Assembly: GCF_022810765.1 (NCBI RefSeq)
Contig: NZ_CP094494.1
Coordinates: forward strand, 3,224,001-3,288,000
Length of the DNA stretch: 64,000 bases
Reading direction: 5' to 3'
From: Winogradskyella sp. MH6
Lineage (GTDB): Bacteria > Bacteroidota > Bacteroidia > Flavobacteriales > Flavobacteriaceae
The position numbers and the translations under genes are program-made. Positions 9,364 through 16,634 of this stretch are shown here, in pieces. Position 1 is the first letter of the stretch. Every line of letters starts with the position of its first letter. The notes under the pieces were generated by a model. That model was not told the origin of the DNA. It was given only the letters and a program-made list of their open reading frames with translations, and ran no database searches.

Positions 9364-10251
9364 TTAATTGGGTTCAATTTTAACTGATGTCATTGTCAAT
9401 GAACCTCCTACGGGTTTATCGTTGAATAAACTTATCTTTTCGTTCTCGTCTTTTAACGCCAAGGTATATAGTAGTGGCAAATAGTGCTCTGGTGTAGGAA
9501 TAGCCAAATCAAACGCTCTTCCTTGCGATTTAAAATCTATCAAAGGTTGAAAATCGTTACTCAAAATATAACTTTTCATTTTTTCATTAGCCTCAGTGGC
9601 CCAATCAAAAGCAAATTCTTCGTTGAGCTTTCGCCATGCAACCATTCGCAGGTTATGCACCATATTTCCACTTCCTATAATCAGCACACCTTTTTGACGA
9701 AGACTACTAATTTGTTTCGCCAATTCAAAATGATAACGAGCAGGTTGTGTATAATCTATACTCATTTGAATTACAGGAATATCTGCATTTGGGTAAAGAT
9801 GTCTTATAACACTCCATGCACCATGGTCTAGTCCCCAATTATCATCTAATCCAACTTCTGTATTGGTAATCAGCTTTTTGGTTTCTTCTGCTAATTCCGG
9901 ACTTCCAGGTGCAGGATATTGTACATCAAACAATGCCTGCGGAAACCCTCCAAAATCATGGATAGTTGGTGGGTTTTGCATGGCTGTTACATAAGTACCT
10001 CTGGTTTCCCAATGCGCCGAAATACAAAGAATAGCATTTGGCTTTGTAAGTTCTTGACCTATTTTTCTAAATCCGGCAACAAATTCATTTTCCTCAATGG
10101 CATTCATTGGGCTTCCATGACCCAAAAACAGTACAGGCATTTTAGATGTACTGTTCATTTGGGCAGTCATTTTATCTAAATCTTTTACATTCATACATGA
10201 AGTGAGTACTGGCAAAAGTGCCATTGATTTTATAAATTCCTTTCGGTTCAT
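9364..10251 (-). CDS. ygiD: 4,5-DOPA dioxygenase extradiol-like protein (YgiD family)
   Basis: A 295-residue class III extradiol ring-cleavage dioxygenase homologue. Candidate metal and active-site histidines are in LFLGHGSPMN (His45), CISAHWETRG (His80) and LDHGAWSVIRHLYP (His143). The usual start of YgiD (VLFLGHGSPMN) is preceded here by about 38 residues containing MNRKEFIKSMALLPVLTSC, a possible lipoprotein leader with Cys19. This suggests export, which would be odd for a cytosolic enzyme. It is the last gene of a probable araC-yceI-ygiD run and is followed by a clear terminator. The true substrate is unknown. Confidence 0.88.
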   Translation of the reverse strand: MNRKEFIKSMALLPVLTSCMNVKDLDKMTAQMNSTSKMPVLFLGHGSPMNAIEENEFVAGFRKIGQELTKPNAILCISAHWETRGTYVTAMQNPPTIHDFGGFPQALFDVQYPAPGSPELAEETKKLITNTEVGLDDNWGLDHGAWSVIRHLYPNADIPVIQMSIDYTQPARYHFELAKQISSLRQKGVLIIGSGNMVHNLRMVAWRKLNEEFAFDWATEANEKMKSYILSNDFQPLIDFKSQGRAFDLAIPTPEHYLPLLYTLALKDENEKISLFNDKPVGGSLTMTSVKIEPN

Positions 10252-10302
10252 TCATATAAAAATTAGTCTATTTATGCTTTGATAGTCTATGCCTAAACTT
10301 TA

Positions 10303-10896
10303 TTACTTCCCTGGCTGAACAAATTCCCCGTTGAATGCAATACGCACTTCATCACTAATAATAGCTTCTGGAAATTTATCTCCCACAGCAAAGTCTGAAC
10401 GGTTTAGAGTACCTGTAACCTTAAAAGCAATCGTTTTTTTAGAACTCATAGGATTTACGGTTTCTCCCTTGTAAATCAAGTCTAAAACAACTGACTTTGT
10501 AATACCGTGCATGGTCAGGTTTCCGTTAAGCTTGTATGTTCCTTCAGATACTTTTTCCAATCCTGTACTTTTAAAAGTTATGGTTGGGAATTTTTCAGCA
10601 TCAAAAAAATCAGCACTTTTTAGATGGTTGTCTCGTGCTTCAACAAGTGTATTTATAGAATTGGTCTCAGCTGTTAGCTCTATAGAGGCATCGCTCAAAT
10701 CAGATTTTGAGGTGTTTACATTTATGGCAACTTGATTAAAAGTTCCGCTAATATCATTAATGCCTAAATGTGTTACTGTAAAATGTAATTGAGAATGTGC
10801 TGGGTCATTAGACCAGTTTTTGGTTTCTGATTGTGCATTTACATGAATTGCAGTGATGAACAAAAGTGCTCCTAAAATTAAGTTTAAACGTTTCAT
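10303..10896 (-). CDS. YceI family periplasmic lipid/isoprenoid-binding protein
   Basis: A 197-residue exported protein: signal peptide about 1-21 (ending HVNAQ), then the lipocalin-like YceI domain, including WSNDPAHSQLHFTVTHLGI, DNHLKSADFFDAEKFPTI and GNLTMHGITKSVVLDL. Known members bind polyisoprenoid chains or related amphiphiles in a beta-barrel pocket. It lies 51 bases upstream of the dioxygenase and 84 bases downstream of an AraC-type regulator, so the three may form one response unit. A weak promoter-like match occurs at 10922-10929 (CATCTTTG on the coding strand, one mismatch to TAnnTTTG). Confidence 0.93.
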   Translation of the reverse strand: MKRLNLILGALLFITAIHVNAQSETKNWSNDPAHSQLHFTVTHLGINDISGTFNQVAINVNTSKSDLSDASIELTAETNSINTLVEARDNHLKSADFFDAEKFPTITFKSTGLEKVSEGTYKLNGNLTMHGITKSVVLDLIYKGETVNPMSSKKTIAFKVTGTLNRSDFAVGDKFPEAIISDEVRIAFNGEFVQPGK

Positions 10897-10980
10897 TTTT
10901 TATTGTTTTAAATTAACAATGCAAAGATGAGACATAATACAAGTAATCTGTTTACACTTTTAAGAAGTCGTGTGGTAATT

Positions 10981-11814
10981 TTAGGAAATAAGGCTGTTTT
11001 TCATTTCTTCTTTAAACTCACTTGGTGATTGTCCGGTTTTCTTTTTAAAGACTTTAGAGAAATAGGAATTTTCATTATAGCCTAGTTCGTAAGCAATCTC
11101 AGAAATGGTTTTATCGGTTGAAATCAAAAGATTTTTAGCTTCAATGAGTTTTCTGGTTTCTATAATTTCAGAAGTACTTTGCTCTAATATATTTTGGCAA
11201 ATGATGTTTAGATTACGTGACGACATAAACAATTTTTCAGCATAAAACTCTACTCCTACAGGTCGCCTAAAATTTTCTTCTAAAATGCTCAGAAAGTTGC
11301 CAAAGGAGATGTGTTGGGTTTTTGGAGATTCATTTTCTTCTGGAAGCGTTTTTTTTCTTTCTGCTTCTATCATTGTTAAAAGAACACTTAATAATTGCCT
11401 AATAATACCGTAATCTATAGTCTCCTCTTGAGTTTCGTCATAGATCATTTCGCAAATATTAACCAATCGTCCAAAGCAATTGTCTTTATGCAGTTCTATA
11501 TTAGCCTGATTATGGTAGAGCGAATACAGTTGAAAGGTGGTCTCTGGAATAAACTCACTTTTAAACCTAATTCCCCATATATCACATTTTCCATCTAAGG
11601 TTTTTGGCTCTACTTTGTGTACTTTACCTCTTGTTACAAAGCTCACAAAAGGTGCTTCAATTTTAGTGGTTTTAAAATCTATAAAATGTTCTAACTCTCC
11701 TTCCAAACCAATAAGTAATTCCTCAAAATTGTGGTTATGAGGTTCATTTGGTAATTCAGCAATTCTTTGTGCTTCTTCAGCATCTACTTTAAATATATGA
11801 AAGAGTTTTTTCAT
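10981..11814 (-). CDS. AraC family transcriptional regulator
   Basis: A 277-residue protein. The N-terminal 130 residues form a cupin-like sensor region (NEPHNHNFEELLIGLEGELEHF), and the C-terminal 100 residues are the double helix-turn-helix of the AraC/XylS family (ISEIAYELGYNENSYFSKVF followed by KKKTGQSPSEFKEEM). The histidines in the sensor resemble a small-ligand or metal cupin, but the ligand cannot be told. It lies just upstream of yceI and ygiD on the same strand and is their most likely regulator. Confidence 0.93.
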   Translation of the reverse strand: MKKLFHIFKVDAEEAQRIAELPNEPHNHNFEELLIGLEGELEHFIDFKTTKIEAPFVSFVTRGKVHKVEPKTLDGKCDIWGIRFKSEFIPETTFQLYSLYHNQANIELHKDNCFGRLVNICEMIYDETQEETIDYGIIRQLLSVLLTMIEAERKKTLPEENESPKTQHISFGNFLSILEENFRRPVGVEFYAEKLFMSSRNLNIICQNILEQSTSEIIETRKLIEAKNLLISTDKTISEIAYELGYNENSYFSKVFKKKTGQSPSEFKEEMKNSLIS

Positions 11815-11832
11815 TGGTTTATTTCGGCTTAC

Positions 11833-11935
11833 TTACAAAGGGTTTTGTATAGAAAATCAATTATGATTTTCGCATTGATAAACTAAGATAGCAAAATTGC
11901 AATGAATTATAGCACTTGTTGTAGGCGTGTTATTT
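11833..11935 (-). repeat. attC-like cassette-junction element A
   Basis: It lies between the AraC gene and the CPCC gene. Read on the minus strand it starts inside the CPCC stop codon (AAATAACACGCCTACAACAA), then GTGCTATAATTCATTGCAA and TTGCTATCTTAG, then a 7-bp hairpin (GAAAATC / GATTTTC, 11852-11871), ending CTATACAAAACCC. The same blocks in the same order occur in the element at 21725-21865. Confidence 0.6.
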
Positions 11936-12208
11936 AACTATTCGTTTTTTAGATTTGAACCGCTTTCTATGATTTTTTGGTATTACATTTTTAACCATCG
12001 TTGAATCACAAGCACCATATTTTTCAAAATTCAAACGTCCTTCTCTTAAGGTTATATGATTGGGACCAGAATGTTTATCTAATTCAGTTATGTCAATTGC
12101 GTCATCTTCCCAAAAACAGATTGGGCATATGTCATATACACCACGTTCACTCAATGTGTAATAGTCACAACAAGGGCATTGAAGTTCACTTTCCATATGT
12201 AGTTCCAT
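11930..12208 (-). CDS. CPCC family cysteine-rich (zinc-ribbon-like) protein
   Basis: A 92-residue protein with cysteines at 11, 13, 14, 28 and 31 in the pattern CPCC...CPICFWEDD, the hallmark of a family known only as CPCC cysteine-rich proteins. The four cysteines CxxC...CxxC probably bind zinc. The second half is basic (RKRFKSKKRIVK at the end). An alternative start is Met5. Its stop codon forms part of an attC-like element, and there is another such element upstream, so it looks like a single-gene cassette. Confidence 0.82.
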   Translation of the reverse strand: MELHMESELQCPCCDYYTLSERGVYDICPICFWEDDAIDITELDKHSGPNHITLREGRLNFEKYGACDSTMVKNVIPKNHRKRFKSKKRIVK

Positions 12209-12210
12209 AT

Positions 12211-12287
12211 ATTAGCTTTAACATAGAAAATGCTCAGAAATCCGAAACAAGCAATTACTTTTAGCAATTATTACATAATGCTATTTC
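12211..12287 (-). repeat. attC-like cassette-junction element B (diverged)
   Basis: It lies between the CPCC gene and the first DUF6090 gene. Shared blocks on the minus strand are AAATAGCATTATGTAATAAT at the DUF6090 stop codon, then TTGCTAAAAGTAATTGCTTG, close to the AGTAATTGCTTG of the element at 20178-20340, then CGGATTTCTGAG and ATTTTCTATGTTAAAGC. The outer repeats are weakly conserved. Confidence 0.45.
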
Positions 12288-13042
12288 TTTAGTTCTAATT
12301 CAATTTCTTTTATTTGAGATTTCATTTCTTTTATTGCATAATTCATGTTTCTTTTAGCAATGGGTATAAAACCACCTGCAATAACTAGAAATTCATTAAA
12401 GTCATCGCTATCATGAATTAGCTCATAATTAATACTGTAGTCTACTTTTATACCATCTGATTCATCAGAGACAACTTCTTTTTTAAATATTGTAGAAACC
12501 AAGTCATTTTTTTTATAGAGTTGCCTTCTAATAAATTCATTGACCCAAAACTCAACCCCTTTCATTTTAACCTCATACAAATTTGTAATACTGTTTCTGA
12601 GTTGTGAATTCGAAATTTTATCTAATCCTGTAGATTTGATAGACTCGTATGGACTATAATTTATTACTAATGCAATACCACCGCGTCTCACCTTGGTAAA
12701 ATGATAAACTAGTGAATCATAAGGGTAAGTGGGTTCATTTCTAACAGTTGTTAACTTAATAACGCTTTGTTTTAAATCTTCAATAGTCTTTAGCCCACCC
12801 TCCATGTTAGATATATCTTTTTCTAAAGCATCCTTAATCTCCCTGAGCATTGTCAACTCATAATCTCTATTTATTCTTTCTTGATTCTTATTATTAATTT
12901 GTAGTGCGATCAAAATCCCAATAACAACAAGCACAATTTCGCCAACAGCGTAAAGTAAATACTTGCTAAACTTACCTGCCCGTCCGGCAGGCGGGTTTTC
13001 AGAAAGTAAGTTTTGTCTAATCTTTCTAAAGAACTTAATCAT
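12281..13042 (-). CDS. DUF6090 family membrane-anchored protein, copy 1 (with in-frame palindrome insert)
   Basis: A 253-residue paralogue of four other genes nearby. It starts MIKFFRKIRQNLLSEN and has one hydrophobic segment (AVGEIVLVVIGILIALQIN) followed by a helical, charged domain ending ELKK. DUF6090 proteins have no known function; a basic N-terminus, one membrane helix and a large outer domain suggest an inner-membrane anchor. This copy carries seven extra residues (PPAGRAG) between SEN and KFSKY compared with copy 5 (TENKFSKYL). The corresponding 21 bases contain the CCTGCC...GGCAGG palindrome found in spacers elsewhere in the window. Confidence 0.85.
   Translation of the reverse strand: MIKFFRKIRQNLLSENPPAGRAGKFSKYLLYAVGEIVLVVIGILIALQINNKNQERINRDYELTMLREIKDALEKDISNMEGGLKTIEDLKQSVIKLTTVRNEPTYPYDSLVYHFTKVRRGGIALVINYSPYESIKSTGLDKISNSQLRNSITNLYEVKMKGVEFWVNEFIRRQLYKKNDLVSTIFKKEVVSDESDGIKVDYSINYELIHDSDDFNEFLVIAGGFIPIAKRNMNYAIKEMKSQIKEIELELKK
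12975..12995. repeat. CCTGCC palindromic repeat inserted inside a DUF6090 gene
   Basis: CCTGCC and GGCAGG form a 6-bp stem around a 5-base loop, followed by CGGG. Related palindromes lie between genes at 16169-16188 and 24149-24168. This copy is inside the coding region and keeps the reading frame. Confidence 0.7.
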
Positions 13043-13044
13043 AG

Positions 13045-13069
13045 GTTGGTTGTTGTGCGTTCGTTATTT
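13045..13069 (-). repeat. attC-like element, short form C
   Basis: On the minus strand AAATAACGAACGCACAACAA spans the stop codon of DUF6090 copy 2, and the ATG of copy 1 follows 21 bases after that stop. Only the first half of the element (the R''-like side) is present. Confidence 0.5.
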
Positions 13070-13822
13070 TTTAGTGAGTCTTATCTCTGACTCTATTGAT
13101 TCAATAATAAAAACCATTTCCGCTCTCAACATGGGACCTTCTGTAAATGTCTCGGCCATATATCCATAAACATATACCATCAAGTTTTCATATTTATCGG
13201 CTTTAATCATTTCTATAATGTCAGTTTTATATTTAGTTAGTTCTTCTTCTGTAAATTCTTCAAAATTCCATTCCTTTTTGAAATTTAACGTTCTGTTTTG
13301 TATAATGTATGGATACAAATTATTTGTTACGAATGTCATTACGTTGGTTTCTTCTTCTTTGTAATCAACTAGAAGGTCTTGCAATTTTGAAATTCTTTGT
13401 TTCAACGAATCATTGGAAATAAGTTCTATTTTTCCTGAATTTATAACTGAACGATAAATTCCTTGATAAGGATCGTATGTGTAATTATTATGGGAATTTC
13501 TCGTTAATGCTCTTAAGCTATCCAGATGCAAATCTTCAATTTCAGAAGTCATTAATACCTCTATACTTTTTTTTCTTGTGAGGTGTTTTTTGTATATATC
13601 ATCAAATACAACAAGGTTTTCACTGAATTCTTGATGAAGACTTTCCAATAATTTAAGTTCTTCATTTTTCAATAATCTATTGGTGTTCCAATTATTCAAT
13701 TGCAGAGCTATGAATATACCAATAACAACAAGGATTATTTCGCCAATGGCATATTTTAGATATTTGCCTGTTTTACCTTCTGAAAGTAAGTTTTGGCGGA
13801 TTTTACGAAAGAACTTTATCAT
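13064..13822 (-). CDS. DUF6090 family membrane-anchored protein, copy 2
   Basis: A 252-residue protein. The first 45 residues (MIKFFRKIRQNLLSEGKTG, then KYLKYAIGEIILVVIGIFIALQ without a break) are nearly the same as in the other copies, while the rest is much more divergent, with a long helical region (about 50-230). The start is set by this conserved N-terminus. About 40 bases upstream of the ATG are nearly identical to those upstream of copy 4 at 19486-19528, so these two share a duplicated 5' region. The stop codon TAA is part of the attC-like core AAATAACGAACG. Function unknown. Confidence 0.85.
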   Translation of the reverse strand: MIKFFRKIRQNLLSEGKTGKYLKYAIGEIILVVIGIFIALQLNNWNTNRLLKNEELKLLESLHQEFSENLVVFDDIYKKHLTRKKSIEVLMTSEIEDLHLDSLRALTRNSHNNYTYDPYQGIYRSVINSGKIELISNDSLKQRISKLQDLLVDYKEEETNVMTFVTNNLYPYIIQNRTLNFKKEWNFEEFTEEELTKYKTDIIEMIKADKYENLMVYVYGYMAETFTEGPMLRAEMVFIIESIESEIRLTKK

Positions 13823-13866
13823 TAGAGGTTAGTTTCTCTAAAGATATGATTTTTAATTAATTGATA
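13823..13866 (-). repeat. Duplicated upstream region of DUF6090 copies 2 and 4 (copy at 13.8 kb)
   Basis: AGAGGTTAGTTTCTCTAAAG followed by ATATGATTTTTAATTAATTGA is repeated with two or three differences at 19486-19528. AGAG and CTCT at the ATG-proximal end can form a small hairpin. Confidence 0.7.
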
Positions 13867-13977
13867 TACAGAAATCATGAAGTACAGCTTAAAAATAGTA
13901 ACCTATTCAATAATACATATAAACCAATACCATGACCTGTTTCGATATTAGCTCAGTGCATTACTAGCCACTATATA

Positions 13978-15312
13978 TTATTCATATCCTATTTTTACAG
14001 CTACTAAAATTGCAATAGCCGCAATGATTAGTATTATCAAAGTAGGTTTTACTATAAACTTAATCCAATTATTATACTTTATGCCTCCCAATGCTAATAC
14101 TGCCATTAAAGCACCATTTGTAGGTACAATAACATCCATCATAATGGTTCCATACTGATAAGCAAGCACACATACCTGTCTAGAAAGGCCTATCAAATCT
14201 GCAAGAGGTGTCAAAATTGGCATTGTTAAAATAGCTTGTCCAGAATAACTAGGTATCGGAAAATGAAGAATACAGTGCGAAACCATCATAAGAACAGCAG
14301 ATATGGAAGTCGGCACATTTTCTAATGGCGAAAAAAGCCCATAGACAATCGTATCTATAATTATCCCTTCACTTAAAATAATAGAAATACTGTTTGCAAG
14401 CCCTATGATGATACATGCAAAAATCATCTCTTTAAAACCATCAACATATAGCTCTGTAGTTTTATTAAATCCAAAATTTGATATAATGCCACATAATATA
14501 CCCAGTGCAAAAAAACAAGCCGACATTTCACTAAAACCCCAACCCAAAGAAATCAACCCATAGGTTACAACCCCAAATGTCAGCACAAGGAGAGATAATA
14601 TCACTTTGTTCCTTACCGTTAAGGTATTTACCTCTAGTTCTACTATAGATTTTTCAACGCGGTTCTTATTGGCATAACGCACAATATAAAGAGTCCAAAC
14701 CACACAAGCTATGAATAGAAAGATAAGTCTAAACTCAGTTCCCGATAACAGCTCAACCTCAGCTTCCTTTTGTGCAATCAAAACCCCAAAAGGATTAAAA
14801 GGACTAAAAGCAGCACCCACAACTGCCGACCCATAACTCGCGCTAAGTATTGTCATAGTATTATATCCAAGTGTACGGCCAAATAATAGCAATATAGGAG
14901 TCATTGCTATAATTTCTTCTTGCAATGCTATTGTAAATCCAGCGGTTAAGAACAGCAGGTTAATAATTATCAAAGCAAAAACCTCCTTGCCTTTAAGGAT
15001 GGTTATTAATTGATTTAATCCTTGATTTAAAGCACCTGTCTTTTCAATAATATAAAAACAGCCTCCCAACAGTAATATTAAAACAATAAGATCTGCTCGT
15101 CCAGCAATGCCCTTTGGTATGGCAAGTAAAGCATCAAAAGCCGAAAGAGAAGGTGCCTCTATATGTTCATAAGAATTGGGTACAACAATCGTACGGTTAT
15201 TTTCAGCATTAACTTCGCGTTGGTAATTACCTTGTGGAATTATAAATGTAAGAACCCATGCAATAAGTATTACAGATAAAATGATAACAAATGCATTAGG
15301 AAATCTTTTCAT
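13978..15312 (-). CDS. YfcC family membrane carrier (C4-dicarboxylate/amino-acid type)
   Basis: A 444-residue integral membrane protein of the YfcC/DcuC-like group. It begins MKRFPNAFVIILSVILIAWV with FIIPQGNY (first helix and the usual periplasmic start) and has about 11-12 hydrophobic segments. Conserved-looking family motifs include ALQEEIIAMTPILLLFGRTLGY with SYGSAVVGAAFSPFNPFG and, near the end, FPIPSYSGQAILTMPILTPL. Relatives are proposed to carry dicarboxylates, arginine/ornithine or short peptides; the substrate here is unknown. Its ATG overlaps the stop of the upstream gene (ATGA), so the two are translationally coupled. Confidence 0.88.
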   Translation of the reverse strand: MKRFPNAFVIILSVILIAWVLTFIIPQGNYQREVNAENNRTIVVPNSYEHIEAPSLSAFDALLAIPKGIAGRADLIVLILLLGGCFYIIEKTGALNQGLNQLITILKGKEVFALIIINLLFLTAGFTIALQEEIIAMTPILLLFGRTLGYNTMTILSASYGSAVVGAAFSPFNPFGVLIAQKEAEVELLSGTEFRLIFLFIACVVWTLYIVRYANKNRVEKSIVELEVNTLTVRNKVILSLLVLTFGVVTYGLISLGWGFSEMSACFFALGILCGIISNFGFNKTTELYVDGFKEMIFACIIIGLANSISIILSEGIIIDTIVYGLFSPLENVPTSISAVLMMVSHCILHFPIPSYSGQAILTMPILTPLADLIGLSRQVCVLAYQYGTIMMDVIVPTNGALMAVLALGGIKYNNWIKFIVKPTLIILIIAAIAILVAVKIGYE

Positions 15313-16106
15313 TTTTTAAGGTTTAAAAATCTTATATCATTCATATTGTACTCGTTTTCATATGTTCCGATTTTTTTAAAATAATAATATCTTAATCGTT
15401 CAGAACAAGATTTGTAATTGTCATAACCCCTAACTGAATATTCTAGTATTTTAAATGGCTTCCATTCATTTTTGTTAAATTCAAAGCCGTTTCCAATATA
15501 TTCATTTTTCTTTGAGAATTTGTTAAACCCCTTATTTATAAGTAATCCGGCAATAACATCTTTTCCATCATCTGAAAAAAACAAGGTATCTATAATAGAC
15601 TCGTTATTTTCAAGTCGTATAGGTAAATCAATTGCCCAAGCTCTTTCAATAGTATCGTTATAGACCTTGTCTTTAAAAGACCTCAAAGCTAATTCTGAAG
15701 GTCTTTGAACGATTTCTAATGTCACCAAACTATCAACCAACTTTTCAAGTTTCAATTTATCACGTTCATATTTTTCAGAATTAACCTTTACTGTATAGAG
15801 AAATTCATCAGGTGTTGTTGTATCGGTTATTTTTAAGAAATATTCTTTTGCAAAATACCGCATGGATATAATCGCAGTAGGACAACTCAAAATTAGAAGC
15901 AACCAAACACTTATTTTTTTTATGTTTTGTTTGAATGATATTAAAATAAATAAGACCGTTGCAAGAAACAGAACTATTGAGGTAATCATTAAGGTACCAA
16001 TTATATGCCCTAAGGCATAGTAACCGTTGCCGCTTAACAAATGAAAAACTGAAATTAGAATTCCAATTATTAAAATTCCATATAATATCTTAATTCCGTG
16101 TTTCAT
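15309..16106 (-). CDS. Membrane protein of unknown function, coupled to YfcC
   Basis: A 265-residue protein with three or four hydrophobic helices in its first 100 residues (ILYGILIIGILISVFHLL, LIGTLMITSIVLFLATVLFI, ISVWLLLILSCPTAIISM) and a soluble C-terminal domain of about 160 residues with many Lys and Glu. I do not recognise a family. The last four bases (ATGA) overlap the start of the YfcC carrier, so the two proteins are probably made together. The ATG lies just after a dispersed repeat in the 230-base spacer upstream. Confidence 0.75.
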   Translation of the reverse strand: MKHGIKILYGILIIGILISVFHLLSGNGYYALGHIIGTLMITSIVLFLATVLFILISFKQNIKKISVWLLLILSCPTAIISMRYFAKEYFLKITDTTTPDEFLYTVKVNSEKYERDKLKLEKLVDSLVTLEIVQRPSELALRSFKDKVYNDTIERAWAIDLPIRLENNESIIDTLFFSDDGKDVIAGLLINKGFNKFSKKNEYIGNGFEFNKNEWKPFKILEYSVRGYDNYKSCSERLRYYYFKKIGTYENEYNMNDIRFLNLKK

Positions 16107-16121
16107 ATTTCAGCACATAAT

Positions 16122-16225
16122 AAGATACAGTTCTGTTTTAATAAACCATATCCATTAATACAGAAGCACCTGCCTATCAGTAGGCAGGAGTTTAGCTCAA
16201 TTAAGCTAAGTTCGGTCTTTTAAAC
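16122..16225. repeat. Dispersed intergenic repeat, copy 2, with palindrome insert
   Basis: AAGATACAGTTCTGTTTTAA, followed by ACCATATCCATTAATACAGAA and, after a gap, AAGTTCGGTCTTTTAAAC, matches 37115-37198 block by block. A CCTGCCTA...TAGGCAGG palindrome sits between the two halves and is absent from the 37-kb copy. Confidence 0.65.
16169..16188. repeat. CCTGCC palindromic repeat (intergenic)
   Basis: CCTGCCTATCAGTAGGCAGG is a perfect 8-bp stem with a TCAG loop. It is one of three related palindromes in the window. Confidence 0.8.
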
Positions 16226-16236
16226 AAAAAAAGCAA

Positions 16237-16252
16237 TACGTAGTACTACGTA
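16237..16252. repeat. Perfect 16-bp palindrome TACGTAGTACTACGTA
   Basis: The sequence equals its own reverse complement with no loop. It lies 85 bases before the zinc-ribbon gene, in the same spacer as the dispersed repeat. It could be a dimeric protein-binding site or part of a mobile repeat. Confidence 0.6.
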
Positions 16253-16325
16253 GTTTTAGTTCGTATCTATTTGCTTAGCTTTATTATTTTCTAGCAGGAA
16301 AAAACAACCGCTTAATGAGTTTACT

Positions 16326-16333
16326 TATATTTG
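16326..16333 (+). promoter_or_regulatory. TAnnTTTG promoter element directly before the zinc-ribbon gene
   Basis: TATATTTG matches TAnnTTTG exactly and ends 3 bases before the ATG at 16337. Transcription would start at or just after the start codon, so a leaderless mRNA is possible. Confidence 0.5.
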
Positions 16334-16336
16334 GCT

Positions 16337-16564
16337 ATGTCTTTAATCAGTTGTAAAGAGTGCCATAACTTAATAAGCGATCAAGCACCAAAATGCCCAC
16401 ATTGTGGTGTCGTTTTAAAATCAGATAATACAGGGTGTATTTTAGCCTCTGGTTGCACAGGAACATTAGTGGTCATCATTATTCTTTTATTAATTTTTAT
16501 TTATGGTGTTTTCGCTTTCTTTTTTGATTTAATAAAAGAAATATGGAATGCCATGTATGGCTAA
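16337..16564 (+). CDS. Small zinc-ribbon membrane protein
   Basis: A 75-residue protein (MSLISCKECHNLI...). It has a zinc-ribbon with CxxC at residues 6-9 and CPHCG at about 20-24, then one long hydrophobic segment (about 40-68, TLVVIIILLLIFIYGVFAFFF) and a short tail. A TTG at 16331 would add two residues, but it overlaps a promoter match, so I take ATG at 16337. It is the only plus-strand gene in the 6.5-24 kb stretch and breaks the minus-strand run. Small zinc-ribbon membrane proteins are common in bacteria and mostly unstudied. Confidence 0.75.
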   Translation: MSLISCKECHNLISDQAPKCPHCGVVLKSDNTGCILASGCTGTLVVIIILLLIFIYGVFAFFFDLIKEIWNAMYG

Positions 16565-16634
16565 ACCTAACACATCTGTTATGCATTTCACCTATAAGAA
16601 ACTAACGATAATTTAGACAAAAAGCCATAATCAT

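Noticed and set aside
12975..12995. In-gene insert as a mini-intein or intron
   Set aside because: Only seven residues with no splicing motifs; a palindromic DNA repeat explains it fully.
13045..13069. Short stop-codon-associated core as a Rho-independent terminator
   Set aside because: AAATAACGAACGyACAACAA has no stem of its own and no T-run; it fits the recurrent junction element instead.
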